A stretch of 64,000 nucleotides of DNA from Oscillospiraceae bacterium (GCA_022650485.1 JALCPP010000002.1:124001-188000); one strand, 5' to 3'. Shown: positions 8,445 to 17,490, counted from the stretch's first letter. Notes: generated by a model not told the origin, from the letters alone. A program made the numbers and translations.

Positions 8445-9020
8445 ATGTATCCGATTGTTTATCAATTCAAATCGACGATGGATGATTTTCGGGAGATGAC
8501 TTTTTTCTCGACTTTTTCTTTTCGCAAGGGGCAGAATTTCGCAATTCTGATTGCCTGGATTGCGGGGACTGCGGCGTTCTTACTCGATTTGACCAATGTA
8601 ATCGAATTGACACAGACCATTCATCTCTGCGCGCTGATGGTCGCCGTTACCATGCCGATGCTTTTTGTCAGCTATTTGGTCCGTGTCCGCCGGTTTAAGA
8701 TCAACGGAGCCGCTTACCGTAAAAAGACGCATACGGTGCTTTTGAACCAGGATGCGCTGCAGTACCGGGAAAGCGGAAACAACCATACCGGAACGGACCG
8801 ATGGGATGACCTTGCATATGCTTTTGAAACGAGTCACCTCTTTTTAATTTTCCGCACACCCAATAATGCGGTTCTGCTTCCCAAACGATGTGTGACGGAA
8901 AAGCAGATTGAAGAAACACGCGTCTGCTTAAAGGAAAACCTCGGTGTTCGTTTTAAAATACGCTGCAGAGTGAAATCAAAGGGATGGAAAAGAAAACAAA
9001 ACTCCAGTACCACCATATAA
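8445..9020 (+). CDS. Membrane protein with YcxB-like C-terminal domain
   Basis: This is a 191-residue protein. Two hydrophobic helices (about residues 28-47 and 60-80) are followed by a soluble C-terminal domain that contains a repeated-strand pattern like the YcxB-like family. GGGAGG at 8430-8435 is directly against the in-frame ATG 8436 and correctly spaced for ATG 8445, so 8445 is chosen. The very end is basic. It follows HPr by 47 bases and may be read through from the PTS operon, but nothing ties it to sugar transport. The function is unknown and the family match is moderate. Confidence 0.65.
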   Translation: MYPIVYQFKSTMDDFREMTFFSTFSFRKGQNFAILIAWIAGTAAFLLDLTNVIELTQTIHLCALMVAVTMPMLFVSYLVRVRRFKINGAAYRKKTHTVLLNQDALQYRESGNNHTGTDRWDDLAYAFETSHLFLIFRTPNNAVLLPKRCVTEKQIEETRVCLKENLGVRFKIRCRVKSKGWKRKQNSSTTI

Positions 9021-9049
9021 TGGGTGAAATAAGAGTAAATGTTAAAGGG

Positions 9050-9087
9050 CATGCCGGCTTCTATTTTCAGAAGCCAGCATGTTTTTT
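9050..9087 (+). terminator. Intrinsic terminator after the PTS operon/YcxB-like gene
   Basis: The arms CATGCCGGCTTCT (9050-9062) and AGAAGCCAGCATG (9069-9081) pair around a 6-base loop and are followed by TTTTTT. One mismatch lies within the stem. Confidence 0.85.
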
Positions 9088-9318
9088 GTCCTTTACAGAG
9101 ATCGCTTCAATGGTTTTCGGCGGAACGTGTTGCTGATTCCCTATTTGATTATATTCTTTAAAAGCAGTTGTTTCAACAAAATCAGCTTCAAGGACACAAT
9201 TATTTCTGATAAGCAATTTCTGTTCACTGGCAGTTTATTAAAAAGTGACTAAATTACACCATATTTGTCGTATTTTGTAATATAATATTCACAAAGAATT
9301 TTATAGGAGGGCGGCAAC

Positions 9319-9489
9319 ATGACAGCAGACGATTTAAAACGATTAGATAAACGGATTCGGCAGATTCAGGACCCATTTGGAACAGGATTTCAATTACAGC
9401 GAAAGTTATGGCTCGATTGTGCCAAAACCAACGGAATCACGATTTGTGAAGTCAGGCGCCAGTATGACTCGTGGAAGCGAAAACGATAA
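9319..9489 (+). CDS. Small hypothetical protein, 56 aa
   Basis: The ORF starts at ATG 9319 behind TAGGAGGGCGG (spacing about 8). It encodes a basic 56-residue soluble protein with two helical-looking segments (residues 4-18 and 28-55) and ends at TAA 9487. It is followed 41 bases later by a strong terminator, and an AT-rich region with TATAAT (9281-9286) lies upstream, so it looks like a single-gene unit. No family is recognised. The clean ribosome site, the terminator and the helix-like composition support it as real. Confidence 0.65.
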   Translation: MTADDLKRLDKRIRQIQDPFGTGFQLQRKLWLDCAKTNGITICEVRRQYDSWKRKR

Positions 9490-9530
9490 AGATTGCCCGT
9501 ATGTTCCCGCAACCTTTGTTGGACTGCAAG

Positions 9531-9569
9531 ATTAAAAAGTCTTCGGAATTTTTCCGAAGACTTTTTAAT
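9531..9569. terminator. Bidirectional terminator hairpin
   Basis: The 18-base arms ATTAAAAAGTCTTCGGAA (9531-9548) and TTCCGAAGACTTTTTAAT (9552-9569) are perfectly complementary around a TTT loop. The A- and T-tracts in the stem allow it to stop transcription from either side: the 56-aa gene on the left and the ferredoxin gene on the right. Confidence 0.85.
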
Positions 9570-9658
9570 TCTGATATCAGATGAGCGGGAAGCCTCCGGC
9601 TTTAGTTTCATCGTGATGAAACTGCGCTGTTTTGGTGTGGCAGGCCAGCAAGAGAAAT

Positions 9659-10417
9659 CTAAATGTATCGTTCAAACCGGCATTGTTCGTATACTTCTTT
9701 CCCAAGAAGCGTAATCGCCTTTTGTGGGCAGCTGCTGATGCAGCGATAGCACATGGTGCAGTGATCCTTGGCGACAGGTTTGCCGTTACGCATGGTAATG
9801 TTCTTCATGGGGCAGAGCGACGCGCATAATCCACACCCAACACAGTTGGAATGAATCTTTAATTGGTTGGAATAATGCAGCGTCTTGCCGTAGAACCAGA
9901 GTCTTTGCCCCAGAAGTCCTGCAAGGTGACAGAAGAAGCCCAAGCCTTCTTTGGGATAATTGCCAGCTTTGATCTGTTTTGCTGCTGCCTCAATTTTCTG
10001 GTCTGCCTGAAGGACAATCCGCTGATTCGTTTCCAGCGATTTTTTCAGCAGCTTGCTGTCGCAGACAGAATCCGGCATATGAATCTGTAAACCGCCCATA
10101 ATGGCCGCACCGTGTTTTTTCAGCAGTCTTGCTGAACATCCGGTTCCATCCCCGCTAAACATGCCCATGGTTGCCATGCACAGCACCTGCTTTCCGTTCC
10201 AACAGGATGCGGCGTTTCGAATGAAATCACGAACCATGACCGGGATATTGGAGTATTGAACGGGATATGCCAGGATGATAAATGAATTTTCTTTGACCGC
10301 TTTTTGGGCGCGCTCATCTTCCATGGGGACGGCTTCCGCATTCTGATCAAGGAAAGAAAGAAGTTTTTCAATGCAGTGCTTTGTGTTTCCTGTACCACTG
10401 AAATAAATACCAATCAT
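9659..10417 (-). CDS. EFR1-type flavodoxin/ferredoxin fusion protein
   Basis: This 252-residue protein pairs an N-terminal flavodoxin-like domain with a C-terminal two-cluster ferredoxin domain. The FMN phosphate loop is FSGTGNTKHC at residues 6-15. The two [4Fe-4S] motifs are CVGCGLCASLCP and CTMCYRCISSCP, near residues 185 and 215. An in-frame start lies 13 codons upstream, but the GGAGGT at about 10430-10435 and the position of the flavodoxin strand favour ATG 10417. The architecture is that of the EFR1-family ferrodoxins common in anaerobes. It is a cytoplasmic electron carrier whose partner is unknown and is encoded alone. Confidence 0.88.
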   Translation of the reverse strand: MIGIYFSGTGNTKHCIEKLLSFLDQNAEAVPMEDERAQKAVKENSFIILAYPVQYSNIPVMVRDFIRNAASCWNGKQVLCMATMGMFSGDGTGCSARLLKKHGAAIMGGLQIHMPDSVCDSKLLKKSLETNQRIVLQADQKIEAAAKQIKAGNYPKEGLGFFCHLAGLLGQRLWFYGKTLHYSNQLKIHSNCVGCGLCASLCPMKNITMRNGKPVAKDHCTMCYRCISSCPQKAITLLGKEVYEQCRFERYI

Positions 10418-10456
10418 ATAGAGCTGAAACCTCCGCTTTTGTGTTTGATCCGTCAC

Positions 10457-10825
10457 TGTAAATGATGTTTTTCCAATTGTTGAATAAACCGCGAACTTTA
10501 TATGTTAAAGTGACTGCACCCGGGTGCAGCACGCCGCTCCGGCCTGCGCAAAAAGTACGGTGAAAATCGGCAGGGGGGTTGCTGTGATATGTATCGGTTT
10601 TTAGCCCTTACCGTTCTGCGCTGTTTGCTTTCGACAGGGTTGTTATTCCTACATCAGCTGCAGGTTGATGGTTACTAAGAGAAATATAGCAAACGTACGT
10701 TACAAATAGGTAAATTTCAGATTATAAAACGGTAAGCCTCTTAAAGCAGCCCCGAATAAACGGAGCTGCTTTAAGAGGCTCTATAATAAATGTTGGGGTA
10801 TATTGAATAGAGCCTGCGAAAAAAC
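10457..10825. other. Non-coding region with palindromes between ferredoxin gene and tRNAs
   Basis: No supported gene is present. There is a perfect 16-base palindrome CTGCACCCGGGTGCAG (10514-10529) in the upstream region of the ferredoxin gene, a possible operator. A hairpin has 15-base perfect arms (10736-10750 and 10765-10779). A second inverted repeat AGGCTCTAT / ATAGAGCCT (10776-10784 / 10807-10815) partly overlaps it. The hairpins have no T-run on either side, so they may form a structured RNA rather than a terminator. Confidence 0.4.
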
Positions 10826-10858
10826 AAAAAGGCCTTCGGATAAACCGAAGGCCTTTTT
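10826..10858 (-). terminator. Terminator of the tRNA-Gln/tRNA-Pro unit
   Basis: The arms AAAAAGGCCTTCGG (10826-10839) and CCGAAGGCCTTTTT (10845-10858) form a perfect 14-bp hairpin with a 5-base loop. It ends 5 bases before the 3' CCA of tRNA-Pro on the minus strand, with a T-rich continuation in that direction. Confidence 0.85.
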
Positions 10859-10862
10859 TCTA

Positions 10863-10939
<77 letters not shown>

Positions 10940-10970
10940 AAAGAAACGGCTCCGAAAAGCGCGGAGCCAA

Positions 10971-11044
10971 TGGCTGCGGAAGAAGGATTCGAACCCTCAC
11001 AAACAGAGTCAGAGTCTGTCGTGCTACCTTTACACAATTCCGCA
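10971..11044 (-). tRNA. tRNA-Gln (anticodon CTG)
   Basis: The reverse strand has the acceptor stem TGCGGAA/TTCCGCA with discriminator G and encoded CCA. The anticodon stem ACAGA/TCTGT encloses the loop CTCTGAC, giving anticodon CTG (glutamine CAG). The T-arm GGGTTCGAATCC is intact. It is the first gene of a two-tRNA unit read leftward. Confidence 0.95.
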
Positions 11045-11190
11045 AAATGTAAAATCCTGCATTGAAACAGCAAAATCTATTATAACAAATTCTGTGGTTT
11101 TGTCAATCCCTTTTCGGGATTATTTGCGAAATCACGACCAATTTTTTTACAAGATGTCTTTGAAGAACAAAAAGCCTCTGTGCGGGCAGA

Positions 11191-12186
11191 TTAGACGATA
11201 TACTGAATAGACGAAGTACCAAACCGCTTTTCAATTTCCAACCGAAGAAATTCTTCTGCTTCCGCTCGTATTTTCGGGCGGTAACAATATTTCCCTCTTC
11301 CACGGCCTGTCATCCGGTCAGGGTTGAACAAGTCGGCCTGCGGGGAAAATGCTTCGGTATTAATGGCGCGGTGAACATAGCTGTAGGTCATGAAGATCAC
11401 TTCAATTTTAAGACTGCGCTTTGCCTGTTCAGAAAGCTGTTCCGCCAGAATGTCCAACAGTTCCGCATATTGTCGTTCCCAGTCGTCCACCAGAATAACC
11501 GGGGCGACCAGCAGGCCGACGCGATAGCCGGCTTCGGCCATTTGGTTGACTGCGCGGATTCTTTGTTCCAGCGGAGAAGTCCCCAGCTCGACCGTTCGGA
11601 TGATCTGCTGTGGATTCATGCTCATGCGGAATATTACGCGTCCGCGGTGTTCCAAAGTCAGAAGCGGCTTGACCATGTTAAATTTTGTGGGAAAGGTAAG
11701 ATATCCCTTTTCCTGCTTTGCAAACCGCTCAATGGTCCATTCCAAATTATGTGTGATGGTGTTTTCCAGTACCAAGTCGCTGTTGCTGCCAATTTCAAAC
11801 GTGAGGTCGTCCGGTGCGCGCAGTGCGGCCTTTTTCAGCTTTTCGAGCATCTTTTCCCGGTTGACAAACAGCCGCAGATAAGAGCACTTGTTGTAGTTGC
11901 AGACTAAATAGCAGTACAGGCACATGGCGCTGCACCCGGAAGAAGTGTAGGGGACGAGAAAGTCTGAAATTTTTGCGTTTGGAACGTAGCGGTGTGTCTT
12001 TCGCACCCCGACGATCAGCAGGCGCTTCAGGTCACGGAAGGCCGCGTTCGGCTGTGTGCGCAGTTCGTCAATCCGGTTATGACTTTCAATCGGAATCCAT
12101 GGAACCGCAGAATACTTTTCTTTTAATCTTTGTCCCAGCTCATAGGAAAGTGAGTCCGGTTCATAATAAACTTTTTCCGGGAACAA
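11191..12186 (-). CDS. splB: Spore photoproduct lyase family radical SAM protein
   Basis: This 331-residue protein has the radical-SAM cluster motif CSAMCLYC (CxxxCxxC) near residue 85, preceded by the family's DFLVPYTSSG. The length fits SplB, which repairs the thymine dimer (spore photoproduct) in germinating spores using S-adenosylmethionine. The start is TTG 12186 with an AAAGGGG purine tract about 8 bases upstream. It is divergent from the pentapeptide gene and encoded alone. Presence of SpoIIE and this enzyme marks the host as a sporeformer. An SplB-like relative without proven lyase activity is the alternative. Confidence 0.88.
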   Translation of the reverse strand: MFPEKVYYEPDSLSYELGQRLKEKYSAVPWIPIESHNRIDELRTQPNAAFRDLKRLLIVGVRKTHRYVPNAKISDFLVPYTSSGCSAMCLYCYLVCNYNKCSYLRLFVNREKMLEKLKKAALRAPDDLTFEIGSNSDLVLENTITHNLEWTIERFAKQEKGYLTFPTKFNMVKPLLTLEHRGRVIFRMSMNPQQIIRTVELGTSPLEQRIRAVNQMAEAGYRVGLLVAPVILVDDWERQYAELLDILAEQLSEQAKRSLKIEVIFMTYSYVHRAINTEAFSPQADLFNPDRMTGRGRGKYCYRPKIRAEAEEFLRLEIEKRFGTSSIQYIV

Positions 12187-12312
12187 AAGCAGCGCCCCTT
12201 TCTTCCTTGTTAGTATCGTCGAAAAGCTGCGATTTATGACTGACTGCCCTTTACAGTAATCAGCACTTTTGCTAAACTGAAAAAGTTAAATCGGGAGAGG
12301 AAGTTTTTACGG

Positions 12313-12960
12313 GTGAAATCAAACACGAAGGAAAGTTCAGAATTGTTGAAAGATTCCGAAAACATGGAAACAGTGATCTTGAATGCTTTTCGGCAGGAAT
12401 CAGAATGTTCCGGATTCTCTTTTGAAGCGCAGTCGGCGGCGAACATTGCTTTTTCCGGCGTCGATTTTCGCAATTGCCGCTTTTCCGGCTGCCGTTTCTC
12501 CGGTTGTAAGGCGGAAAAGCTGTCATTTATCGACGTTGTGTTTACGTCCTGCGATTTTTCCAACGCGGTTCTTTCAGACAGCCTGTTCCGGCGCGTTACA
12601 TTTCAAAACTGCAAGCTGGTCGGCACTGATTTTTCCCGCTCCATTTGGGAGCAGGCGGCTTTGCAGGATTGTGCGGCTGGGTGGATCGGGCTGATGGAAT
12701 CTAAACTGCGCCATGTAAAGTTTCGGAACTGTACCATGGAGAACGGGTGCTTGCAGAGCTGTTCGATAAGCAAGGTCGAATTTGCAGGCTGCCGGCTGCA
12801 GAAAGCCGAATTTCTGCATACGCCGCTTGCGGGAATCGATCTGACCGACAATGAGATCGAGGGCCTTTCCGTGTCCGGGCCGGAACTGTGGGGCGCCGTG
12901 GTCACTTCACTGCAGGCCTGTGACCTGGCCCGGTACCTGGGGCTTGTCATCCGGCCATAG
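12313..12960 (+). CDS. Pentapeptide repeat-containing protein
   Basis: This 215-residue protein has consecutive A/C-x-F/L-x-x five-residue repeats across roughly residues 45-185 (for example FRNCRFSGCRFSGC). Such repeats fold into a right-handed quadrilateral beta-helix. Cysteine is unusually frequent at the central positions. The proposed start is GTG 12313 behind CGGGAGAGG at about 12292-12300; ATG 12364 is an alternative start. Family members range from gyrase-protecting proteins to proteins of unknown role, so no function is assigned. Confidence 0.8.
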   Translation: MKSNTKESSELLKDSENMETVILNAFRQESECSGFSFEAQSAANIAFSGVDFRNCRFSGCRFSGCKAEKLSFIDVVFTSCDFSNAVLSDSLFRRVTFQNCKLVGTDFSRSIWEQAALQDCAAGWIGLMESKLRHVKFRNCTMENGCLQSCSISKVEFAGCRLQKAEFLHTPLAGIDLTDNEIEGLSVSGPELWGAVVTSLQACDLARYLGLVIRP

Positions 12961-12965
12961 AAAAA

Positions 12966-12990
12966 CGGCCGGAGCAATTTGCTCCGGCCG
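12966..12990. terminator. Terminator between pentapeptide gene and tatD
   Basis: The hairpin CGGCCGGAGCAA / TTTGCTCCGGCCG is followed by A-rich and T-rich flanks. It serves the rightward pentapeptide gene and possibly the leftward tatD gene, since the genes converge here. Confidence 0.75.
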
Positions 12991-13015
12991 GAAAAATTCA
13001 ATTTCATGCAGCTAT

Positions 13016-13789
13016 TTATAAAATGCGGAACAGGGTTTCCGCATTTTTTTTTGCCTGATCCAGCACATGCTGCGGGTCGCTGCCGCGAATCTCCGCAATT
13101 TTTTGCGCGACATACGGAATCAGGGTGGAATCGTTGCGTTTGCCCCGGAAAGGCACGGGGGCAAGGTAGGGGCAGTCCGTTTCCAGCAGCAGACGATCCT
13201 TTGGCAGACTTTTGACCACCTCGACCGGCACGCGGGCGTTTTTAAAGGTTGCCGAGCCGCCGATGCCGATATAGAGCCCAAGCCGAATGGCTTCGGCCGC
13301 CATTTCCACACTGCCGGAAAAGCAGTGGATTACTCCTGTCGGCCGATGACGGCGCAGCAGTTCCATAGTGTCGCCGTGCGCATCGCGGTCGTGGACGATG
13401 ACGGGAAGCCCGTGCTTTTTTGCCAGAAGAATCTGCCGCTCAAACAGTTCCTTCTGCTTTTCACGCGGTGCGTTTTCCTTAAAATGATAGTCAAGGCCGA
13501 TTTCCCCGACTGCGACAATGTGAGGATCGGAAAGCAGCGGCTCCAGTTCCGCCTCCCAGCCGTTTGGGGCACTTTTCGCTTCTTCCGGATGAATTCCAGC
13601 GGCGGCGGAAAAGTAGCCGTACCGCTCCGCCAGGGCGATGGACGCACGGGAGGAAGAAAGGTCGGCGCCGCAGTTGACCACATGGCAGACGCCGCGTTCC
13701 GGGAGCGCTGCAAGCAGTTCTGCCCGGTCGGCGTCGAACGCCGTGTCATCGTAGTGTGCGTGACTGTCGAAAATATTGGAGTATTTCAT
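13016..13789 (-). CDS. tatD: TatD-family metal-dependent hydrolase
   Basis: This 257-residue protein begins with FDSHAHYDD, the HxH metal-binding motif of the TatD deoxyribonuclease family. Further conserved segments are EIGLDYHF (about residue 90), VIVHDRDA and LLETDCPYLAP near residue 205. Length is typical. It follows metG on the same strand after 140 bases with a hairpin between, a common gene neighbourhood in Firmicutes. Members act as 3'-5' DNA exonucleases. Confidence 0.93.
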   Translation of the reverse strand: MKYSNIFDSHAHYDDTAFDADRAELLAALPERGVCHVVNCGADLSSSRASIALAERYGYFSAAAGIHPEEAKSAPNGWEAELEPLLSDPHIVAVGEIGLDYHFKENAPREKQKELFERQILLAKKHGLPVIVHDRDAHGDTMELLRRHRPTGVIHCFSGSVEMAAEAIRLGLYIGIGGSATFKNARVPVEVVKSLPKDRLLLETDCPYLAPVPFRGKRNDSTLIPYVAQKIAEIRGSDPQHVLDQAKKNAETLFRIL

Positions 13790-13843
13790 AAGACCTCCGT
13801 AAAAATGAATTCAAACATGCCCATGCGGGATGAAGCATGGAAA

Positions 13844-13871
13844 ACAGGGAGAGTACAAAGACTCTCCCTGT
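13844..13871 (-). terminator. Hairpin between metG and tatD
   Basis: The perfect 11-bp arms ACAGGGAGAGT (13844-13854) and ACTCTCCCTGT (13861-13871) surround a 6-base loop. No long T-run follows in the leftward direction, so it may be a weak terminator or an RNA processing site that tunes tatD. Confidence 0.6.
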
Positions 13872-13929
13872 AGAATACGATGAAATCAAAGTGGTGCGAA
13901 ATGCGGGGCATGGGTGCATTTTTGGGTTG

Positions 13930-15891
13930 TTACCGAATTTTGCTGCCGGCGGGAACGCCGTCGACAAACACGACGCGGACATCGTTGTCCGCTGCGTCGG
14001 CGGCCAGAATCATTCCCTGACTTTCCACGCCGCAGAGCTTGGCGGGCTTTAGGTTGGAAACCACAATGACGGTGTGCCCGATCAGGTCTTCCGGCTTGTA
14101 CCACTGAGAAATACCGGAAGCGACCGTGCGACCGTTCATGCCGTCGTCCAGCGTCAGCTTTAACAGCTTTTTGGAACGCTTAATTGGTTCGCAGGCCGTT
14201 ATCTTCGCGGCGCGCAGGTCTACTTTTGAAAAGTCATCAATGCTGATTTGCGCAATTCCCTCCGGCTTTTCCGTTCTCTTTGTTTCCTGCGCTGGTTTTG
14301 CGTTGGCGGGGTCCGCCGGGTTTGGAATCAGCTTGTTCAGTTCTTCAATCTCTTTGTCCACATCGATGCGGGGGAACAGGGCCGCGCCCTTTTTTACCGC
14401 TGCATCCGCGGGGAATACCCCCCAGGTCCCGGCGGACTCATAGGTGACCGCTTCACCGGAGATGCCGAGCTGTTCCTGAATTTTAGGCGATGTTTCCGGC
14501 AGGAAAGGTTTTAACAGAACGGACACGATGCGCAGCGCTTCGCAAAGATTATACAGCACCGCCGCAAGACGTGCCTGCTTTGCTTCGTCTTTTCCAAGCA
14601 CCCAGGGCGCCGTTTCATCAATATATTTATTGGTCCTGGAAATCAGCTTCCAGATTTCTGCCAGAGCATTGGAAAATTGATATTTGTCAATCGCTTCGTC
14701 GCATTTGCCGCGCAGGGCGAGCGCCATGGCTTTCAGCTCGTCGTCGACCGGTGCCGCTTCTCGTTCAGTGGGAATTCTGCCGCCAAAGTATTTTTCCGTC
14801 ATGGCGGTTGTGCGGGACAAAAGGTTGCCCAGGTCGTTCGCAAGGTCGGAATTAATCCGGTTAATCAGGGCCTCGTTGGTGAACAGACCGTCTGAGCCGA
14901 ACGGAATTTCACGCAGAAGGAAGTAGCGGATAGCGTCCACGCCGTAGCGGGAGCAGAGAATCGTCGGGTCGACCACGTTGCCTTTGCTCTTGCTCATCTT
15001 GCTCCCGTCGCCGAACAGAAGCCAGCCGTGTCCGTAAACCTGCTTTGGAAGCGGAAGGTCCAGCGCCATCAGCATGGCGGGCCAGATGATGGTATGGAAG
15101 CGGACGATTTCTTTGCCGACAAAATGAACGTCTGCAGGCCAGAACTTTTTATAGTCTGAATCGTCATCCGAGCCGTAGCCGAGCGCGGTAATGTAGTTTG
15201 TCAGCGCGTCAAGCCAGACATATACCACGTGCTTGGGGTCGAATGTGACCGGGATTCCCCACGAAAAGCTGGTGCGCGAAACACACAGGTCCTCAAGGCC
15301 CTGCTTGATAAAGCTGATCATTTCGTGTTTGCGGCTTTCCGGCTGAATGAAATTCGGCTGGTCCTCATACAGCTTTAACAGCCTGTCCGCATAGTGGGAA
15401 AGGCGGAAGAAATACGCTTCTTCACTGACAATTTTGACTTTGCGCCCGCAGTCCGGGCACATGCCGTCTTTCAGCTGGGTTTCCGTCCAGAATGCTTCGC
15501 AGTCCGTGCAGTACCAGCCTTTATATTCGCCTTTGTAAATTTCGCCGCGCCTGTACAGTTCGTTAAAGATCTTCTGTACAGCTTTCACATGGTAATCGTC
15601 CGTTGTGCGGATAAAGCGGTCGTTTGAGATGTTCAGCAGTTTCCACAGATCCTTAAAAACCTGTGTGGTATGGTCTACGTACTGTTTTGGCGTAATGCCC
15701 TGCTGTTCTGCCTTTTGTTCAATTTTTAAACCGTGTTCGTCCGTCCCGGTCAGGAACATCACGTCGTACCCCTGCATTCGCTTGTAACGCGCGATGGCGT
15801 CGCTGGCCAGCGTGCAGTAGCTGTGTCCGATATGGGGCTTGCCGGACGGGTAATAGATGGGAGTCGTGATGTAAAAGGTCTTTTTGTCCAT
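13930..15891 (-). CDS. metG: Methionyl-tRNA synthetase
   Basis: This 653-residue enzyme has the class I signatures HIGH (KPHIGHSY, about residue 18) and KMSKSKGN (near residue 300). A zinc knuckle is formed by CTDCEAFW and CPDCGRKV around residues 125-150. A C-terminal EMAP/tRNA-binding domain (about residues 550-653, DLRAAKITACEPIKRSKKLL) completes the long bacterial form. The start ATG follows CCGGAGG. It loads methionine on tRNA-Met. No T-box leader was seen in the 136 bases upstream. Confidence 0.97.
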   Translation of the reverse strand: MDKKTFYITTPIYYPSGKPHIGHSYCTLASDAIARYKRMQGYDVMFLTGTDEHGLKIEQKAEQQGITPKQYVDHTTQVFKDLWKLLNISNDRFIRTTDDYHVKAVQKIFNELYRRGEIYKGEYKGWYCTDCEAFWTETQLKDGMCPDCGRKVKIVSEEAYFFRLSHYADRLLKLYEDQPNFIQPESRKHEMISFIKQGLEDLCVSRTSFSWGIPVTFDPKHVVYVWLDALTNYITALGYGSDDDSDYKKFWPADVHFVGKEIVRFHTIIWPAMLMALDLPLPKQVYGHGWLLFGDGSKMSKSKGNVVDPTILCSRYGVDAIRYFLLREIPFGSDGLFTNEALINRINSDLANDLGNLLSRTTAMTEKYFGGRIPTEREAAPVDDELKAMALALRGKCDEAIDKYQFSNALAEIWKLISRTNKYIDETAPWVLGKDEAKQARLAAVLYNLCEALRIVSVLLKPFLPETSPKIQEQLGISGEAVTYESAGTWGVFPADAAVKKGAALFPRIDVDKEIEELNKLIPNPADPANAKPAQETKRTEKPEGIAQISIDDFSKVDLRAAKITACEPIKRSKKLLKLTLDDGMNGRTVASGISQWYKPEDLIGHTVIVVSNLKPAKLCGVESQGMILAADAADNDVRVVFVDGVPAGSKIR

Positions 15892-16027
15892 TTTTTCAAC
15901 CTCCGGGAACTAAATTTTTATTGTGATTGTAATGATTCTATTATACCATTCTGTTCCATAAAATAAAAGAAATTTTCCTTGCCAATGCTATGAAAGCAGT
16001 GTGCTGCTGCAACGCTTGAAATCCGGG

Positions 16028-17206
16028 TCAGTCTGAACTGCTGCTGGAAGAAGCCGTTTCCCCATAAAGAAATTCACGCAGCAGGGCGCAGTTCTGTTCC
16101 AGGTCTATGTCAATCACAGAGCCGATGCCCGCAACGTGTTTTTGGTCGTTAAATGTATTCGGCGCGGGTGCTTGCTGGGTTTCTATTTTATAATCGGAAA
16201 GAGACGCGCCAATGGAGGCGAGGTACAGCAGCTGGCCGTCGCTCAGATTTGTTTTAACATACGGCAGGTAATCGTAGATGATTTTGCTGGAGTCTACCAG
16301 ACTCATGGATTTCATTTTCTGAATCATGAGTTCGATCACCTGGCGCTGACGGGCTGTGCGCCCGTAGTCGTTGCTTCCAAAGCTGTCGGTCGCGTAGCGG
16401 ATGCGCGCGTAATAAAGGCATTCTGTTCCGGGAAGGTGATTGATTCCGGCTTTCAGATGAGTGCCAATGCCCTCGTTCTCCGCTTTGCAGGCTGCGGCCG
16501 ACATCGGCACGTCCAGCCCGCCCATCTTATCAATTACGGTGGCGAAATTTTCGAAATTGACGGAAACGTACTGGTCGATATTGATTCGGTAGTTGTTTTC
16601 CAGTGTCTGCATGGTTAAGGCGACCCCGCCGTTCGAATAGGCGGCGTTCAGTTTGTTTTTGCCGACGGTGGGAATTTCCAGGTAAGAGTCCCGCAGAAAG
16701 GAAACCAGCCGGATTGTCTTGGCATCTTTGTCAATAGACATCAGCATGTTGGTGTCCGACCTGCCGTCTGAGCCGTCCTTGTTTTCATCTACGCCCAGCA
16801 GAAGAATATTGCACACGCCTTCGTCTTCCTTGACATTCCAGGCGGGTGCCGCGCTGGGCAGCTGCACATATTGTTCCAGCTTCGAGCTGGTTACGTCATC
16901 CGTGCGGTTCAGGCGGGATGCAAAAATTTTAAAATAGACAAAAGCACCGGCGCCTAAGATTAGACAAAAAACAAGGAGCAGGATGAACAGCCTTTTCAGG
17001 CATCCCCCTTTTTTTCGGCGGCGTGGCCCGGGACGGGGGCGCCTGGGGGGCTTGCTGTATCGATTACGGTCCACTACGTTGTAGCAGTCGATTTCCTGTG
17101 TGTTCCAGTTTGCTGAGCGTTGCGCCGGCTGATAATTTGTGCTGCTTTGCCCTCGACCGGCGGAAGCAGGGCGCCGCGTTGAACGGCCTGTGCTTTGTCT
17201 GTTCAT
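16028..17206 (-). CDS. LytR-CpsA-Psr (LCP) family cell-wall transferase
   Basis: This 392-residue protein has a basic, low-complexity N-terminal cytoplasmic tail, one membrane helix (about residues 70-90) and an extracellular LCP domain. The domain is recognised by LLLGVDENKDG, RSDTNMLMSID and the arginine-bearing SFLRDSYLEIP. Such enzymes attach teichoic acid or polysaccharide to peptidoglycan. An in-frame TTG start exists at 17233, but GAGGTG at 17211-17216 fits ATG 17206. A serine-rich tail ends the protein. Confidence 0.9.
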   Translation of the reverse strand: MNRQSTGRSTRRPASAGRGQSSTNYQPAQRSANWNTQEIDCYNVVDRNRYSKPPRRPRPGPRRRKKGGCLKRLFILLLVFCLILGAGAFVYFKIFASRLNRTDDVTSSKLEQYVQLPSAAPAWNVKEDEGVCNILLLGVDENKDGSDGRSDTNMLMSIDKDAKTIRLVSFLRDSYLEIPTVGKNKLNAAYSNGGVALTMQTLENNYRINIDQYVSVNFENFATVIDKMGGLDVPMSAAACKAENEGIGTHLKAGINHLPGTECLYYARIRYATDSFGSNDYGRTARQRQVIELMIQKMKSMSLVDSSKIIYDYLPYVKTNLSDGQLLYLASIGASLSDYKIETQQAPAPNTFNDQKHVAGIGSVIDIDLEQNCALLREFLYGETASSSSSSD

Positions 17207-17376
17207 ACTGCACCTCGAATTCTGTGGAATCAAACCAGTTTATTGTATTGCAAAGCGGGCGGATTGTCAACGTGGAGGCGGCGTGGGGAACCCATATGAA
17301 AATCCGGTGAAAACGCAGAAAACACTGTATTTTCACATTGCTCTTTGCTATAATAAAAGACTAAGGGGGACATGCC

Positions 17377-17490
17377 ATGAAGAAAAAACCGGAACCTGTA
17401 AAACCCCGCGCAATGTTTGTGCGTATCATTGCGGGTATCTGCGCGGTTTTAATTATTCTTTCCGCCTTCTTTTTTGCTTTCTTTTCCTGA
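17377..17490 (+). CDS. Small single-pass membrane protein, 37 aa
   Basis: The ORF starts at ATG 17377 behind AAGGGGGAC and ends at TGA 17488. The peptide has a basic N-terminus (MKKKPEPVKPR) and one hydrophobic helix filling the remainder. TATAAT at 17349-17354 would place a transcription start just upstream. Small lysine-headed membrane peptides of this shape are common and often unannotated in Firmicutes. No family is assigned. Confidence 0.6.
   Translation: MKKKPEPVKPRAMFVRIIAGICAVLIILSAFFFAFFS

Noticed and set aside
15892-16027. T-box riboswitch upstream of metG
   Set aside because: The 136 bases lack the T-box AGGGTGG-type motif and any specifier hairpin I can see; the same applies to the short gap before trpS.
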